Shown: piece after piece, positions 37,498 through 45,900 of the stretch
How positions within the stretch are numbered: position 1 is the first letter of the stretch
Layout of the letters: each line of letters begins with the position of its first letter
Source: an uncultured Zoogloea sp.
GTDB taxonomy: Bacteria > Pseudomonadota > Gammaproteobacteria > Burkholderiales > Rhodocyclaceae
Length of the DNA stretch: 63,565 nucleotides
Assembly: GCA_937967645.1 (NCBI GenBank)
Contig: CALBTT010000157.1
Coordinates: 1-63,565, forward strand
Reading direction: 5' to 3'
Notes under the pieces: generated by a model
Databases searched by the model: none
What the model saw: the letters and a program-made list of their open reading frames with translations, nothing else
What the model was told of the DNA's origin: nothing
Program-made: the position numbers and the translations under genes

Positions 37498-38632
37498 GGC
37501 CATCACCCTCACGAAAAATAAGCCCCCTGTCCAGTTCTCCGACCGAGGCTGCTCCCAGCAGGATCATCGAACGCTCCAGTCCTGCGGCCAGAATGCCCAG
37601 GACGGTATCCACCCCCCGCAGCCCATCAACGGCAAGGCCGTACAGCAAGGGTCGCCCCACAAATACCGCCCTCGCGCCAAGACATAGCGCCTTGGAAATG
37701 TCGGCGCCGCTGCGGAATCCACTATCAACAAATACTGGAGCTCGACCATTCACGGCGGACAGCACTTTTTCCAGCGACAAAATCGAGGAGACTGCCCCGT
37801 CGAGCTGACGTCCGCCGTGATTGGAAACAATCAGGCCGTCGACTCCGGCGCCTATTGCCCTGGCCGCATCCAGCGGATTCAGGATTCCTTTCAGGAGCAA
37901 AGGTCCATCCCAGATACTCCTCAACCACGCGATGGAGTCCCACACCAGGCCGCGATCCATTTCCCGGCTGAGCAGTGCCGCCTGAAGCTCCAGGGTGCTG
38001 GCATTTGGATCTTCGGCAAGATTGACGAAGCCGGGCATTCCGCTCTTCAGGAATCTCGACAGCCAGCCGGGATGGCGAACGAGATCCAGGAGTGTCGAGG
38101 CCTTGGGGCGAAACGGGAGACGGAATCCGTTCCTGACATCCCGCTCCCGATACCCGCTTACAGGAACATCCACAGTCAGCACGATGGCCTTGTAGCCGGA
38201 CTGCTTCGCCCGTCGGACCATCTGCGCTGCGATCGAACGGTCCTTCATGACATAAACCTGCAGCCAGTTCACACCACCGCTGTCGGCAACTGCCTCCAAC
38301 CGCTCGTTCGATGCCGTGGACAGCACGAAGGGAATTCCATGCGCGGCAGCCGCCCGTGCCAGGATGACATCCCCGCCAGGCCGGGTCAGGCCATTGAACC
38401 CCATTGGCGCAACCGCATAAGGACGCTTCCAGACATCGCCAAATACGGAGATCCGTGTATCCAGGCTAGACGTATCCCGAAGCACTCGCGGCATGAGTTG
38501 AATGCCATCCAGGTCAATCTTGTTCCTTCTTGCGCAGCTATTCGTCTCTGCGGCTCCATCGACATAATCGAAGGCAAAGCGTGGAAGCGCCTTCTTCGCG
38601 TCGAGCCTAAAGTCTTCTACATTGAGTCTCAT
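37490..38632 (-). CDS. mdlB: (S)-mandelate dehydrogenase, FMN-dependent
   Basis: A 380-residue member of the alpha-hydroxy-acid oxidase family that oxidises (S)-mandelate to benzoylformate and passes electrons to the membrane quinone pool. The FMN/active-site motif VSNHGGRQLDG (His and Arg) is intact, as are YVDGAAET and AVAPMGFNGL near the N-terminus. The hydrophobic insert (~177-220; TLLDLVRHPGWLSRFL onward) corresponds to the segment that anchors the P. putida enzyme to the inner membrane. General lactate or glycolate dehydrogenase is a possible alternative, but the mdl neighbours make mandelate the best call. Sits 66 bp after mdlC. Confidence 0.9.
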   Translation of the reverse strand: MRLNVEDFRLDAKKALPRFAFDYVDGAAETNSCARRNKIDLDGIQLMPRVLRDTSSLDTRISVFGDVWKRPYAVAPMGFNGLTRPGGDVILARAAAAHGIPFVLSTASNERLEAVADSGGVNWLQVYVMKDRSIAAQMVRRAKQSGYKAIVLTVDVPVSGYRERDVRNGFRLPFRPKASTLLDLVRHPGWLSRFLKSGMPGFVNLAEDPNASTLELQAALLSREMDRGLVWDSIAWLRSIWDGPLLLKGILNPLDAARAIGAGVDGLIVSNHGGRQLDGAVSSILSLEKVLSAVNGRAPVFVDSGFRSGADISKALCLGARAVFVGRPLLYGLAVDGLRGVDTVLGILAAGLERSMILLGAASVGELDRGLIFREGDGHA

Positions 38633-38698
38633 CGCTCTCTCCTCCTGCCAACTGACTCCACTGCATCCTTGCCTTCGGGCGTCAGCAAATCGACCACG

Positions 38699-40279
38699 TC
38701 ATGGGTGAGTGGCGACCTCGATCAAGACCGGCTCGTCAGCGTTCAACGCATCCATCAGCGCCTCACGCAGGCCGCCCGCAGTGTTGACCGATGTAGATCG
38801 AACGCCATATCCATTGGCAAGCGCACAGAAGTCGATATCCGGAACATCAAGCCCTGGAACCTCCTTCACGTTCAGAACATTCGCAAACCACCTCAACGCA
38901 CCATACGTACCGTTCTTCATAATCAGGAAGATCGCGGGGATCCTGTGCTGCGAAGCGGTCCACAGACCGGTGATCGAGAAATTGGCAGATCCATCGCCGA
39001 TCACACCGATCACAGAGCGCTCAGGACATGCCAGCTTGACTCCCAGCGCCACCGGAATTCCAAACCCGAGTCCGCCTGCCGCCGGAAAGTAATAGCTGCC
39101 GGGGTGGCTCATGGGCAGCCGATCCCACAGAATCGACGTAGTCGAAGTGGATTCATTGACATAAACCGTATCCGGTGGGGCCGCTTCCGCCAGAATGTCA
39201 AATACCTCCTCCGGAAACAGCGCTCCCTCCTGCGGAATGCGCGATCCGGCCACGGGAGGACGCAGTGGAGGAGGACTCCGGTCTGAATACCCGACCGCGG
39301 CCACAAGGGCCTCGAGGGTCAATCGCAAATCAGCAACAACGGCAACTCCAACCGTCGCCCGCGCCGCCTCCTGCGGATCACATGTGATGTGAATCAGGTC
39401 GGCGCCATCAGGGAGGGGACGCCCCGGGTCATACTGGTGATATCTGAACGCGGGCGCTCCAGCGACCACGATCAGGTCATGGCCATCCAGCAGGCGGGAG
39501 ATCGTAGCCATACCTGCCGGCAGGATCCCCTGATAGTGCTCATGTGTCGTCGGAAATGGGCAGCGTGCCGCAGAAGGTGCAATCCAGACCGGCAGCCTTT
39601 GCTTCTCCGCCAATTCGATGGCGGCGGCGTTCGCATGTGCCGCATCAACATCTGCACCGAGCACAATGACAGGAGACCTGGCCGCGCTGATCCTGCCTGC
39701 AATCTCGGAGATCTGATGCGCCGCAGGTGCAACGACATTTGAAACAGCCCTTTTCAGCAAATGCTCCACTTCCGGACCGACATGCCTACCCCAGTCGTCA
39801 TAAGGAACTGAAAGGTACACAGGCCCCTGCGGAGACAAGGACGCGGTATGAATTGCCTGGCTGAGAGCCCGGGGAACATCCTCAGCGGCGGCCGGCTCAT
39901 AGCTCCACTTCACTAAGGGACGGGGAAGCAAGGCGGCATCGACGTTTGTAAGCATCGGCTCAATCCCGATGGTGCTACGCACCTGCTGGCCTGCAGTAAT
40001 GATGATGGGCGAATGGGATGAACAGGCATTGGTCAATGCCCCCATGGCATTGCCGGTTCCCGCTGCAGCATGCAGGTTAACAAATGCCGGAGCCCTCCTG
40101 GCTTGCGCATAGCCATCCGCCATTCCGAGTACGACCCCTTCGTGCAGACCCAGGATGTATTGAAAATCCTCCGGAAAATCCTTCAGGAACGGAAGCTCGT
40201 TGGAGCCGGGATTGCCAAATACAGTCGTCAATCCAAATTTACGCAGGATCTGATATGCAGATTCATGCACGGTACTCAT
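38699..40279 (-). CDS. mdlC: Benzoylformate decarboxylase, ThDP-dependent
   Basis: A 526-residue thiamine-diphosphate enzyme producing benzaldehyde and CO2 from benzoylformate. It is very close to the P. putida protein: FGNPGSNELPFLKDFPEDF carries the catalytic Ser, GLHEG the ThDP-activating Glu, NLHAAAGTGNAMGAL the first active-site His, and FRYHQYDPG the second. The ThDP/Mg motif is GDGSANFSITGLWTASQ...NNGTYGALRWF-like. A strong AGGAGG precedes the ATG. Product benzaldehyde would need an aldehyde dehydrogenase; the one in this operon is truncated. Confidence 0.95.
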   Translation of the reverse strand: MSTVHESAYQILRKFGLTTVFGNPGSNELPFLKDFPEDFQYILGLHEGVVLGMADGYAQARRAPAFVNLHAAAGTGNAMGALTNACSSHSPIIITAGQQVRSTIGIEPMLTNVDAALLPRPLVKWSYEPAAAEDVPRALSQAIHTASLSPQGPVYLSVPYDDWGRHVGPEVEHLLKRAVSNVVAPAAHQISEIAGRISAARSPVIVLGADVDAAHANAAAIELAEKQRLPVWIAPSAARCPFPTTHEHYQGILPAGMATISRLLDGHDLIVVAGAPAFRYHQYDPGRPLPDGADLIHITCDPQEAARATVGVAVVADLRLTLEALVAAVGYSDRSPPPLRPPVAGSRIPQEGALFPEEVFDILAEAAPPDTVYVNESTSTTSILWDRLPMSHPGSYYFPAAGGLGFGIPVALGVKLACPERSVIGVIGDGSANFSITGLWTASQHRIPAIFLIMKNGTYGALRWFANVLNVKEVPGLDVPDIDFCALANGYGVRSTSVNTAGGLREALMDALNADEPVLIEVATHP

Positions 40280-40343
40280 AAGACCTCCTTCTATTTCCCT
40301 TGGGAGGAGCCAGGCACTCCGGCCGGCCCCTCCAGTCTCTTGA

Positions 40344-41723
40344 TCAGTTCGCCTTCTGGAGTTGCGCGGCCTTGTGTGAGCGGCGTACCGGTACGATCTG
40401 CTGGCGCACCAGCCACAGGGAAATCAACACCAGGACCATAGCGGCACCCAGCATCGTGAAATATCCCCCGGCACCACCTGCCGTGATGACGGCAGCCCCG
40501 GCGAAAGCACTCAGGACTGCCCCAAGTCGCCCAATGACAAGCGTTGCTGCTGTGCCCGTGGCCCTTACGTTCGTGGGATAGACATTCGCGCACAGCGAAT
40601 AGATGATGCACTGCACCGTCATGACGAAAAATCCATGAACCCCGATGCCGCCAATGAGCGCATCCGTGCTCTCCTTGGGTGACAGGCTCATCAGCCAGAA
40701 TGCGCTGATCGCACCGCCCGAACAGAAGAGAGCAAGCGGCCAGCGCGAGCCGAACCGACCGATGGCGGCCGCACACACGAGGGCACCAACAGCGCCCCCA
40801 AGGTTGTATGCAGTCAGGCCACTTCCCGCCACATTGGGCGCCAGACCTTCATTCGCAAGCATGGTGGGCAACCAGCTGAATGCGCTATACACGGCAAGCA
40901 GACAGCCGAAGCAGGCGGCCCAGAGCGCAAATGTGTCGCGCGCACGGCCTCCCTGGAACAACGTGCGGAAGCCTGCATCCTCACCCACATCCTGTTCCCG
41001 GCTGTCGATGAACTGGGTGTTCTGGCCCACGGGGAAGGCCATTCGCTTCAACAGCCCGATCAATTCGGGCCAACGGGCACGGTGGTGGGCCAGGAAGCGC
41101 GGGGACTCGGGGAGTTTCACCAGCAGCAGGACACCCAGCGCCAGGGGAATGAGCCCCCCGATCTTGAACAGCCCCCGCCAGCCGTGCTCGGGAATCACGG
41201 CCCCGGCAAACAGTCCGGCCAGCATCCCACCGACAGGCACACAGACAATCGTCGCCGTTATGGCCATGGTTCGACTCCGTAGCGGAGTGAACTCGGCAGT
41301 CATGGTCGTGGATGTGGGGAGCGCACCGCCAATGCCGAGACCGGCAACAAAACGCAGCGCCGCGATTTGCCACAAGCCGCTCGCAAAGCCGATTGCAGAT
41401 GTTGCGAGGCTGAAGAGAATCACGCTACCAATAATCGCGTTTCGACGGCCATATCGATCCGCGATATATCCGGCGAACGCGCTGCCCAGGCCCATCCCGA
41501 TCAAGCCCCATGCGACAACCGGGGCGAAGTCGGCACGGGTGACACCCCACTCCTTGATGATATGCGGTATGGCATAGCCAATCAGTTGCCCATCAAATCC
41601 GTCCGCCACGATCGACAATGCGGCCATGATCACGACCAGCTTCTGGAGGAGACTCCAGGACCCATCGTCCAAGAGGGTGCCAATGTCTACCGTGTTTTGC
41701 GAGTTGCTAGTTGCCTGTTTCAT
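40344..41723 (-). CDS. AAHS-type aromatic acid/H+ symporter (major facilitator)
   Basis: A 459-residue permease, the first gene of the mandelate operon. Start at 41723 behind AGGAGG. It has twelve hydrophobic segments; AALSIVADGFDGQLIGYAIPHI is the D-G-D-type signature of aromatic acid:H+ symporters, followed by motif A IADRYGRRNAIIG and the RFVAGLGIGGALP element of helix 4. A helix-8 motif A copy is present as AAAIGRFGSRWPLAL. It most likely imports mandelate or benzoylformate; this is inferred from operon position. Confidence 0.88.
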   Translation of the reverse strand: MKQATSNSQNTVDIGTLLDDGSWSLLQKLVVIMAALSIVADGFDGQLIGYAIPHIIKEWGVTRADFAPVVAWGLIGMGLGSAFAGYIADRYGRRNAIIGSVILFSLATSAIGFASGLWQIAALRFVAGLGIGGALPTSTTMTAEFTPLRSRTMAITATIVCVPVGGMLAGLFAGAVIPEHGWRGLFKIGGLIPLALGVLLLVKLPESPRFLAHHRARWPELIGLLKRMAFPVGQNTQFIDSREQDVGEDAGFRTLFQGGRARDTFALWAACFGCLLAVYSAFSWLPTMLANEGLAPNVAGSGLTAYNLGGAVGALVCAAAIGRFGSRWPLALFCSGGAISAFWLMSLSPKESTDALIGGIGVHGFFVMTVQCIIYSLCANVYPTNVRATGTAATLVIGRLGAVLSAFAGAAVITAGGAGGYFTMLGAAMVLVLISLWLVRQQIVPVRRSHKAAQLQKAN

Positions 41724-41938
41724 GTGAGGCCTCCTTTTATCGATGAACCTTGCGGTTGAGCATCGACAGCACGCTTGACCGCGGTGCCTGCTGAATTTTT
41801 CCAAGCATCTGATTTGTCTCCAGACTTATATGAATTTTGATGTTTGCTACCATGACTTCAATCTGTGCTCCGCATCAGACTGCCAGTTACAGTTCGTAGG
41901 CTATACGCGCCACACCATAGAATGAACCGGGTTTTTTT
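41724..41938. promoter_or_regulatory. Divergent promoter region of the mandelate operon and its LysR gene
   Basis: 215 bp, markedly AT-richer than the flanks. A LysR-type activator would be expected to bind here. I could not fix a convincing T-N11-A operator or paired -35/-10 boxes by eye. Confidence 0.4.
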
Positions 41939-42865
41939 ATGTTACATATAGACAGCATCGATCCGCCCGAACGCGTTGACCTCAACCTGATCAGGGTCTT
42001 CGTGGCGATCTATGAGACGGAGAGCGCGACAGCGGCTGCCAACCAGTTGAACCTGACCCAACCAACGGTCAGCTACGGACTGTCCAAGCTGCGTGACCTG
42101 CTATCTGATCGTCTTTTTATCCGGGATCGACGGAGTCTGCGACCGACTCCCCGTGCAGAACAGCTCTACCCCAGGTTCCGGGATGCGCTGGCCATCATTT
42201 CCGGTGCAATTGAGGAAACCCAATCTTTCGACCCGAAATCCGCGTCGAGGGTTTTCAGCATTGCCATGACGGACATCGGCAGCATGTACTTTCTGCCTGC
42301 ACTGGAGTCGGCATTTCGCGAACGGGCACCGAAGGTTTCCATAGAAATCAAGCAGGTCCCGGTCATTGAATTGGTGGATCAACTTGCGTCCGGGAAGCTC
42401 GACCTGGCGGTAGGCAACCTGCCCAGCATTCTCGGGCAGACTCGCAGCATTTCCATATTTCATGAGCATTACGTCTGTCTGCTCGGCCAGGATTACGCTG
42501 ACAAGATCGGCTCGATGACCATGAAGAACTTTCTTGCCAGCAGGCACATCGCGGTTTCCTCAACCTACTCCGGCCACAGGCTGATCGAAGACGCACTCCT
42601 CAACCTAGGCATATCCCGCAGAATCGTTATCAGAACGCCGTACTACACAGCCCTGCCCAAGCTCATTTCAGGAAGCGACCTGGTGGTCATGCTGCCGTCC
42701 AGAATCGCAAAGATTTATTCCAGTGAGCACTCGGTGGTCGCAATGCCGGCGCCGATGGATCTCCCGGAGTTTGACGTACGTGCGCATTGGCACCCACGGC
42801 ACGATGCGAACCTGGAAATTCAGTGGTTGAGAGAGCAGGTGTGCTCGGTGGGAATGTCCATCTAG
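41939..42865 (+). CDS. LysR-family regulator, probable activator of the mandelate operon
   Basis: A 308-residue regulator. HTH at ~15-72 (VDLNLIRVFVAIYETESATAAANQLNLTQPTVSYGLSKLRDLLSDRLFIRDRR) of the NahR/LinR-like group, effector domain at ~95-300. It shares the low GC of the mandelate genes and is divergent from them, the standard layout for a LysR protein controlling a catabolic operon; mandelate or benzoylformate as inducer is inferred. P. putida mdl genes lack such an arrangement, so regulation may differ. It converges on the large helicase gene with a 79-bp gap. Confidence 0.88.
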   Translation: MLHIDSIDPPERVDLNLIRVFVAIYETESATAAANQLNLTQPTVSYGLSKLRDLLSDRLFIRDRRSLRPTPRAEQLYPRFRDALAIISGAIEETQSFDPKSASRVFSIAMTDIGSMYFLPALESAFRERAPKVSIEIKQVPVIELVDQLASGKLDLAVGNLPSILGQTRSISIFHEHYVCLLGQDYADKIGSMTMKNFLASRHIAVSSTYSGHRLIEDALLNLGISRRIVIRTPYYTALPKLISGSDLVVMLPSRIAKIYSSEHSVVAMPAPMDLPEFDVRAHWHPRHDANLEIQWLREQVCSVGMSI

Positions 42866-42944
42866 CAGGCCGCACCGGACTCGTCAGGCAAGCAATCCCC
42901 CGCCTACCGTCCGCCAGGCCGCTTTGTCTGGCGTGGAGCGAGGG

Positions 42945-45900
42945 TCAGGTCCGGGGCTGCACCGGACGGTAATCGATTTCCGGCAACACCAACTCCCAGC
43001 GAGCAGTGCGTAACCCAGCCTCCTCGTGCCGTGCATGGCGTACCAGGATCGCGGTGACACGGACCTCCAAGATCTCGCCGGCAGGTGGCTCGAACTTCGA
43101 CGCCATACGGCCAACGGCCACGCCGTTCGCGTCGACCAGTTCCCACCCTGGCTTACCATCCGTGCGCGGCCGCAGGGCGAGCAGACTGCCGACATCGAGG
43201 GCGGCCAGCGCCCTGTGGATGGGGGCTCCAGGCGCAAACCAGCCAGGCCACGACAGGACGACCTGCCCTGGATCGGCCAGCCAGGTGCGGCGGTCAAGCG
43301 CCCCCACCTGGATGGGAGTCGGTTGAGGACGAGAACGCAAACTTAGACCATCGGCCTCATTGATGAAAGGGTGATCCCCACCGATAGCTTCGCACAAGGT
43401 CAATGTCCGCCGAGCCCGGGTCATCGCCACATAGAAAAGCCGGCGTTCATCATCGCTACGCCCCCGCCAGCCTCCGCCGTCGAGTACCAACACGTGCTCG
43501 AACTCCAGCCCCTTGGCCCGGTGAGCCGTCAACAAGACCACCGGGGAGTTCGCGTGTGTCGCGACCATCGACTTCCCCCCGGCACCGAACTCGTATAACG
43601 ACTCGATCAGATCGACCAACACCCGCTCACAGCCCGGAGCGGCCGACTCGGCATCGAGGATGAACTGCGCCAATGCGGCCTGGAAGGGGTGCGCGATCGG
43701 CCCGTTCAGTTGCAATCGATATCGGCGCCGAAACCAACGCGCCAATGTCCCGGCGCGGAGCAGTACCCGTCCACGGGGCGCACTGCGCCGGCTTCCACGT
43801 AGGAGATCCAGCAGTTCATTGCCTTGCCGAGTCTGATGCAGGCTGACCTGGTGAGTGTCGCGCAGGAGCCGCACGGGGATACCTTCCTGCCGGCACAAGG
43901 CTGCCATGGGTTCCAGTTCCTCCCAACGGCGGGCGATGACGGCGAAACGCCCCCAGGCGTTTGTCCCGCGGGCGCACTCCAGCGCATGGAGCCGCCGCAA
44001 CTCGAGGAGCGCGATGACGACTTCCTGCTCGAGAACACACGGCACTTCGAGCACATGCACCCGTCCCGCCGCAAGCGGATCAAGGGTCGCCTGCTCACCG
44101 CCGTCCGGGTCGCGTCGGCGGGCAGCATCAACACGGAGTTCGCTTCCGGCCTTCATGCGTTCCCTGGCCGGCGCAATGACACGGTTGGCACAGTGGATGA
44201 TATGGGCGGTGGATCGGTAGTTCTCGATGAGTGCCAGGCGGCGCGCTTGGTAGTCCGTTTCAAACTGACGAATGTAGCGAACATTGGCACCGTCAAAGGC
44301 GTAGATGTTCTGGTCGTCGTCCCCCACTACCATCAGCGACAGGCGATCTTCCTCAGTCGGTAGGCTGCGCCCTGCCAAGGCGCTGATCAATGCGTAGTGA
44401 TCGCCGTTGATATCCTGATATTCGTCCACCAACAAGTAACGCAGCCCTGCCAGCAGGCGATCGCGGGCAACAGACGGGCCGACGCCATCACCCGCTTCCG
44501 CAGCTCGCAGAAGTTCTGTGGCACTGCGGATGACCGCACCGAAATCCACCGATTCGCCGCGCTCAAGTGCCACCGCGTAACTGGTGCCGGTCAACCGCAT
44601 GGCCAGTCCATGCAGTGTCTGCACAGCGACCCCGGCGGCATCCGCACCGATAAGCGCCCACAGCCGACGCTTGATCTCAACCGCGGCCGAGCGGTTATAG
44701 GCCAGCACCATGACTTCTTCGGGCAACGCCATGCACTCGCGCAGCAGCCAGGCCACACGATGCACTATTACTCGGGTCTTGCCCGCGCCGGGCCCCGCGA
44801 GAACGAGGTAATTACCGTCCTGAGGCGCCGCAACAATGGCCTGCTGCTCGGGGTTGGCAAGACTGACAAGAATGCGCCGGTGTGCAGCCTCGGTCGTGGC
44901 CATTTCCAGCACATCCTTGCGGCCCGCAAAGTATCTCCGCACGAAATCGGCCCGGTCGAGGCTGAAGTAGTCGACGATGAACGCCATCGCCGCCTGGATC
45001 TTCAGTACCGCCAACTTGGCGTACTCCGCCATTACATGCACCTGGACGATCTTGTCCTTGTAGTGCAATGCCAACTCCGCATAGTCCGATTTCTTGAACT
45101 GGCGCCGACGTGCCTCTGGATTGAGTGCGATGCTCATCGCAGCCCGAAAGATGGCCTTTCCGCGCGCCAGGTGCAGCACTTCGTTGGTATCCAGATAAAG
45201 CAGCGCGGAGGACAGGGCTACGTCCCAGTTACGGATGTCCAGCTCAGCCAGTGTGATGTCGGTTTTCAGCGCGCGCTCCAGCTCGCCCTGCTTGCAGGTC
45301 ACCAGCAGGGCATTGCCCTGACGACGGGTGATGAACTGGCTCAGCAGCGCTCTGGCCAGGGTCATGCGCTTCTGACGGATGGCATCGATGTCCGCCCAGC
45401 TGCGGAGCAGTCGTATCTGACGGCTGTCCATCCCCAGGGGGCGCAGGGCAAAGAAGCCCCGCTGGCCAACGCCCTCACCAAAGGCTTCGGCGAAGGACTT
45501 GAGCAGGCGCGTGAGCCTCTCTGGGTCGAAATCCACCTGTGTATCCCGCCTCAGGGAATCGCACAGGTAGCGCATATTGAGAATCTGCCAGCCGTCGTCG
45601 GCCGCATCAGGTGCGGCTTCCCGCAGGTTGGCCAGCAGGGCGTCCTCGACGTGAGCCAGTTCGTCCAGCCGCTGGCTGGAGTCCGGGTCCCGGTACAGTG
45701 TCACGCCGATTTCGGTGTCGTTGGAGAGGACTTCCCAGGTGTCGAGTTCGCGCAGCATGGCCTGCAGGCTGCGGGAGTCGGTGCCGGTAGCAAGCATCAA
45801 CTCATCGGTGGACAAGCCTTCGTCATCGGCCGCCTGGATCAGGATGGACAGGATGCGCAGGTAGGGATCGATATCCTGCTCTGGCCCCAGCTTCTGGCGC

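Larger units (their letters stand above)
36047..42865. other. Putative acquired mandelate-catabolism block
   Basis: Six genes of visibly lower GC and looser codon use than their neighbours: an operon read leftward (permease, mdlC, mdlB, mdlA, truncated aldehyde dehydrogenase) and a divergent LysR gene. The left edge cuts a gene, which suggests a recombination or deletion point. No integrase or insertion sequence is seen. Confidence 0.55.
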
